DNA from: Welwitschia mirabilis
Taxonomy: Eukaryota; Gnetophyta; Gnetopsida; Welwitschiales
NCBI GenBank assembly: GCA_051453625.1
Contig: JBOZIK010000001.1
Coordinates: 68,095,429 to 68,159,428, forward strand
Direction: 5' to 3'
DNA length: 64,000 nucleotides
The number at the start of each line of letters is the position of its first letter. Positions within the stretch are counted from its first letter, which is position 1. The position numbers were made by a program, and so were the translations under genes. This document shows positions 59,591 to 64,000 of this stretch, piece after piece. The notes beneath the pieces were generated by a model that was not told where the DNA came from, ran no database searches, and saw only the letters and a program-made list of their open reading frames with translations.

Positions 59591-60584
59591 ACTAAATTCA
59601 TGAGGGATTGAATTAAAAAGATTCTACTAGGAATAAATCATTTTAATTTTCTTCTTATTAAGTCTTTCCATAGCTTTGAGTATCTTAGATTCTAGAAGGA
59701 TAAGTTTATGCTTACATTTTGTTATCAAGGCTTTGAGATATTCATTGAATGTTGAATTAGCATTAAACCTATTAAGTCAAAGAGTAGCTACTTGCTTTTG
59801 TGAGGAATTTATCTTTTTATTTTTACAAAGAGAAGGGAAGTTATAATCTTCTAATATTTCATTATCCTCTTATTCCTCATCATCTCAAGTATCATTTTGG
59901 AAGGTTGATGCTTCATAAGGAAGAGGGTTTACTTCATGTCCAATTCTTACAACCTCTTCTTACTTCATTGAAATTTTGAAGAGGTTGTATTACTAATGAT
60001 CCTTGTGGTATTTGATTTACTAACATTTTTTTATTAAAGAACATTTACTACATTTTCAATGTTGGCATTTTGTTTCTCTTATAATTTCATAAGGTCACAA
60101 TAGAGTTTTAAAGAGAATCATCTTGATGTTGGAAATTTGATGGAATCAATTTAAAATTTGAATTTTTGAATCATTTTCTAAAAGCTTAAAAATTATTTTA
60201 AAAATGTGTATTTAACATAGGTTTTCCTAATTTTGATTTTTAAAGTTTAAAAATGTTTGATTTAAAGCATAAACTTCTTCATGTATTTTCTCTTTTTATG
60301 TTGGCAATATTGGATAATTCTTGATAATGTAATAATTATACTCACATAAGTTACACGTTGGCATAACATTCTTCTCAGTTATTAATTTGGCATCTAAGAT
60401 CATTTCAGTATACTTTTTCAAAGTTATTGTAAATTATGTAATTAGTTTTATAGTGTTTTTTTCCACCTCCATTTCTTATTTAACATCTTTTAAATCTTTA
60501 AGGATTTTTCCTACAATGAAGTTATCTTTTAATGTTGGCCAAGTATTACTTACCTCTATAAGCTTTTATAATATTTTCTAGGCA
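59591..60584 (-). pseudogene. gag C-terminal half, second unit of the nested element
   Basis: Collinear on the minus strand with the gag C-terminal regions at 20100-21050 and 49700-50690. A knuckle-like TCNLCEYNYYIIKNY lies near 60310-60360, with histidine and last cysteine both replaced by Y. The N-terminal half of gag is missing because the gap at 60585-60684 cuts in. The plus-strand open frame at 60387-60581 is a shadow. Confidence 0.7.
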
Positions 60585-60684
60585 NNNNNNNNNNNNNNNN
60601 NNNNNNNNNNNNNNNNNNNNNNNNNNNNNNNNNNNNNNNNNNNNNNNNNNNNNNNNNNNNNNNNNNNNNNNNNNNNNNNNNNNN

Positions 60685-61190
60685 GGGAACGATGTTGAAG
60701 GAATAAAGTTGTTTTGATTTTAGTTTTTACATATCATTCATCACCTAGGATGTTTTTAGCTGCATTAAAAATGCTAATTCTAAACTTTTTATTTCCTAGG
60801 TGACACTCCATCATCCTAGTTTTTGTGTCAGTAATGCAGTGGGCTATTGCATAGAAGGCTCATCCTAGAAGTAATGGGTATCTTACATTATGTTTAACCT
60901 CTATGAAAATCACATATTGTAGGTAGTAGATCTATTTAATTTAGATCACTAAATCTTTGTTAATCCCTGAAGGCTTCTTAATCAAAGTGCCTTCTAATTC
61001 TAAGAGAATCTGAGTAGGCTCTATTATACCTTCTAAACCAAGTCTTTTGCAAATGTGTAATGGCATGATGTGAACATTTATTCTAATGTTGATTAAAGAT
61101 CTCCTAATATTTTTGTCTATCTTTAATGTAACATTAATCATTACTACCCTTGAATCTTTAAATTTTAAATATTTTTTAACACTAAATTGG
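60685..61190 (-). pseudogene. Protease, first unit of the nested element
   Basis: The open stretch 60941-61141 reads INVTLKIDKNIRRSLINIR and INVHIMPLHICKRLGLEG: the catalytic site has D>N and G>R. It continues to a TTLFLQHRS-like linker that is cut by the 100-N gap at 60585-60684. On the other side of the gap gag sequence starts again, so gag C-terminus and protease are present twice. Confidence 0.75.
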
Positions 61191-61811
61191 TGAGGGATTA
61201 AGCTAAAGAGACTCTATTAGGAATAACTCATTTTTGTTTTCTTCTTGTTAAGTCTTTCTACAGCTTTAAGTACCCTATATTTTGTTGTGAAATTTTATAG
61301 AATGGTAAGTTTATACTTACATTTTTCATTAAGGCTTTGTAATATTCATTGAAAGTTGAATTAGCATTAAGCCTATCAAGCCAAGAGGTAGCTAGTTACT
61401 TTTATGAAGAATCTTTCTTTATATTTTTAATAAGAGAAGAAAATTTATAATCTTATAATATTTTGATGTCCTCTTCTTCCTCATCATCTCAAGTGTCATT
61501 TTAAGAGGTTGATGCTTTACAAGGGGGAGGATTTATTTTATGTTCACTTCATGTTACAGCCTTACAATTTCTTCTTACTTCATTGGAATTTTGAAGAGGT
61601 TGTATTGTTAATGATTCTTGTGATCTTTAATTTGCCAACATGATTTATTAAAGGATGTTTACTAAGTTTTTAACGTTCACATTTTTCTTCTCTTGTAATT
61701 TTATAAGGTTAACATAGAGTTATTAAGAGAATCATCTTGATGTTAAAAATTTGATGGCTTCAGTTGAAAGTTCGAATTTTAAATTGATTTTTAAAAGGTT
61801 GAAAATTATTT
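61191..61811 (-). pseudogene. gag C-terminal part, first unit of the nested element
   Basis: Minus-strand text matches 59591-60200 closely (for example the gaggaagaagaggacat and cttggcttgataggctt blocks). It is cut at 61812 by a 100-N gap, so most of gag between leader and this point is missing. Confidence 0.7.
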
Positions 61812-61911
61812 NNNNNNNNNNNNNNNNNNNNNNNNNNNNNNNNNNNNNNNNNNNNNNNNNNNNNNNNNNNNNNNNNNNNNNNNNNNNNNNNNNNNNNNNN
61901 NNNNNNNNNNN

Positions 61912-62512
61912 AGATATTGTCTGCACCTAGATTTTTTTTTTCGATTAGATTTCGAAGTCTACTAGTCCTTCTTTGATGTTTTCTTCTATTAACAGTCTTT
62001 CTATCTAATATTTCTTTCTTAGACTAATCATGTTACAACATCCTTCAAATAGAAAACAATAAAAAACAAAATAAAAAACAACAAACAATCATCCTAACTA
62101 TCATGGGATGACAGAGGGGACAATAAACATAGAAAACAAAAAATAGAAATTTAGTAGAGTAGAAGCTAAAAGCAAAAAATACATAGATTGTCATCCTTTT
62201 AGTTGTGTAGATTATATAGAAGATGAAGAATTATTATTATGCTAACAAAAAAGTACAATCCGAAATCCAAAAATAAAAGGAAAAAAAAGAAAATGAGAAG
62301 TCATCCATCTTATTGTGGGGATAATAGGAAGGACAACAACTATTATTAGAGACTACAAAAACCTAAAAACTATGAACTAGAAAGTAAAAAAAACAAAAAT
62401 CATAAATACAAAATTCCTAATTAAAAATACAACATCACTATAGATAAATAATCAAATCAAAATATGATTTACTCACCTAAATGATGATCATTCTTATGCT
62501 TCTTAGTAGCCT
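61912..62512 (-). other. Leader of the nested minus-strand element
   Basis: Noncoding; inverted-repeat modules at about 62082-62115, 62188-62230 and 62311-62345 (gtcatccatc ... ggggataataggaaggacaac). Confidence 0.55.
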
Positions 62513-62530
62513 TTCTCAGCAATGGCCCCA
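62513..62530 (-). other. tRNA-Asp primer-binding site of the nested element
   Basis: Minus strand tggggccattgctgagaa: five differences from the tRNA-Asp complement, four of them G>A or C>T. Three bases from the LTR end. Confidence 0.7.
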
Positions 62531-62533
62531 AAA

Positions 62534-63570
62534 TGTTGTGGTGCATGTTTGTGTAAATAATTTAAGCTCAAGAAGATCCTACCATTTAGAAATAAAATAG
62601 ATATATGCATAACAAAACATCCTAATATAAATGGAATTTAACCCAAATGTTATAACTCATTGAAGACTTATGAGAGGAGAATAAAGATTAATTTTCTAGA
62701 AAAATATGTTGAACCAAATTAAAGAATAATGTAGAAAATAAAGATGCAATGTAAATGAAAATGCAACTAAATTTGAATGAAATGCAAAATGATTCTAAAA
62801 CTACTTTATTTTATCCTTAATAAAGGCTGCCTTTAAGACCTATATCACCAATGAAACAAGGGAAACATAAATTATAAGGGACATCTAATAAAACTAAATA
62901 CATAAATTAAAATAGAGTTTTGTATTAAAATGATCTAGCATCTAAGTTACAAAACAGCTGAGCCTGAATGGAGAATGCATAGCTATTTATTAAGGGAATG
63001 TCTTTTTGCAACTCTTAAGATGAATCTTCTATCCTTCAATGTTATGTCACAAGAATTTCTAGTGCATCGAAATGGAAAGGAGAGTCAAAAGAGGGTTTTA
63101 TTTATAGGGTTGAGAAATAAAACCAACACATAAAAGGCACTGCAAAACTTACTTAATTACAAGAAATAAATGGACAAAATGGATAAAGGTTGGATGGTGA
63201 TTACAATTATCATTCCTGGTTGTCATTCAGATGACATGAGTAAACAACAAATCTTTAGAAAGGATGACTTACTAGTATTATCTTTAGTCCATGTTAACAT
63301 TCTCATGTGGCATTTACAGTGCTATCACCTTGGCTGTTATGGGAATAATAGAGGGGATGATAGTTCTTTCCTTTGGGATTAGTGATTTTCCTCTAAATCC
63401 ATATGCATCAGAATATGGCTTAAATGCCTCTAATCATGTTAAGAATTGCATAATTCTAAGATCTTATATTAATTATTCATAATCCTTATAATTGCATCTA
63501 AAATTGTGTAAATGTCTAATAAAATAGCTCATAAAACCCCATTAAATAAATACAGTTTGATAGTGCATTA
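62534..63570 (-). repeat. 5' LTR of the nested minus-strand element, 1,037 bp
   Basis: Left end tgttgtggtgcatg, right end tagtgcatta. Collinear with 44999-46061. TATA box on the minus strand at 63099-63106. Modules near 63205-63245 and 63323-63365. Plus-strand open frames here are chance. Confidence 0.85.
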
Positions 63571-63575
63571 AAAGA

Positions 63576-64000
63576 TCAAGTAAAAGCTTATGGACTTAAG
63601 CCCAGTTTTATTTGTATAATTTAGAACTTGAAGTAGAACCAACTCATGTCTAGAGAATGGCTAGATATTAAGTTGAAATGCCAGTAATTGGATTTGAAAA
63701 CTCCTATTATATTGGATAGATATTATCCTTAAAATTTAACCATGTATGTTAGAATAAGTCTACATCTTCTTAACTATTTATAAGATATTTTTTATGTGAC
63801 AAAAAACTAGGAAGAAATGAAGGGCATAATCTTGTACAATCACTTTTGTTTATAAACCAAAATAACCTAGAAATTAATTATAGGTAAATATATGATATTA
63901 ATATGATTTTTCTTTCTTAGAATATAGAAATTTTAATTAAGGATTAGGTAGAATTTGGTTCTAGATTCTACTATGTCTATCTAATAAAAATATTAAAGAA
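63576..64000 (+). repeat. Chromovirus 3' LTR, second part, running off the window
   Basis: Follows the collinear order of 39248-39670 (tcaagt, the cctattatat.gat.agatattatcctt block, the agaagaaatg.agg block, tatctaataaaaatgttaaagaa). It is the continuation of 41677-44998 after removal of the insertion. Confidence 0.85.

Larger units (their letters stand above)
44999..63570 (-). mobile_element. Non-autonomous Athila-like element nested in chromovirus LTR
   Basis: Bounded by minus-strand LTRs 62534-63570 (5') and 44999-46061 (3'), with flanks CAAGA (44994-44998) and AAAGA (63571-63575). Joining the outer sequences restores the chromovirus LTR order seen at 39230-39280. Reading on the minus strand: primer site, leader, gag C-terminal part, protease, gap, gag again, protease, linker, 3' noncoding region, polypurine tract. 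RT and integrase are absent, as in 14354-25870. It is interrupted by the plus-strand element at 46958-57624; without that and one ATAAG copy its 3' region runs on smoothly. Confidence 0.8.

Overview
The window looks like gene-poor, repeat-filled nuclear DNA of a flowering plant. It is very A+T rich, has no recognisable host gene, tRNA or rRNA, and consists almost wholly of decayed LTR retrotransposons plus fifteen runs of N (about 4.3 kb, nine of them exactly 100 N). Nearly every coding region is broken by stops and frameshifts, and changes at known functional sites are mostly G>A or C>T, as expected from old, heavily methylated DNA. I cannot name the species.

Layout. 1-5473: a minus-strand Athila-like Ty3/gypsy element (LTR 4414-5473, tRNA-Asp-type primer site, gag, protease, RT, RNase H), cut in RNase H by a plus-strand LTR end (1-234). 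5474-9976: unassigned sequence holding a 28-29 bp minisatellite (7393-8186). 9982-14313: a minus-strand solo LTR of a long-LTR chromovirus, flanked by TAATA repeats. 14354-25870: a plus-strand, gag-protease-only Athila-like element flanked by ATAAA, with a second LTR end/gag/protease unit inside it. 26537-35208: a Ty1/copia element (ATTAT/GTTAT flanks) in which most of pol is absent and a different ORF family (putative plant transposon protein type) sits instead. 35781 to the window end: a chromovirus with ~3.9 kb LTRs, gag and a protease scrap. Its 3' LTR (41677-44998, resumed at 63576-64000) is split by a minus-strand gag-protease-only Athila-like element (44999-63570, CAAGA/AAAGA flanks), which is itself split by a plus-strand Athila-like element (46958-57624, perfect ATAAG flanks). 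Only this last one still shows gag, protease, RT, RNase H and integrase.

How the parts relate. The innermost element (46958-57624) has the full enzyme set of the lineage. The two gag-protease elements share its kind of termini, primer site and 3' region but lack RT and integrase, so they look like non-autonomous partners of such an element. The copia and chromovirus elements also kept gag and lost most of pol. The Athila-like copies carry many short inverted-repeat modules (arms GTCRTCC / GGAYGAC) in their LTRs, leaders, protease-RT spacer and 3' regions; this is the most interesting structure I found that standard annotation does not explain. All alignments and counts here were made by eye.
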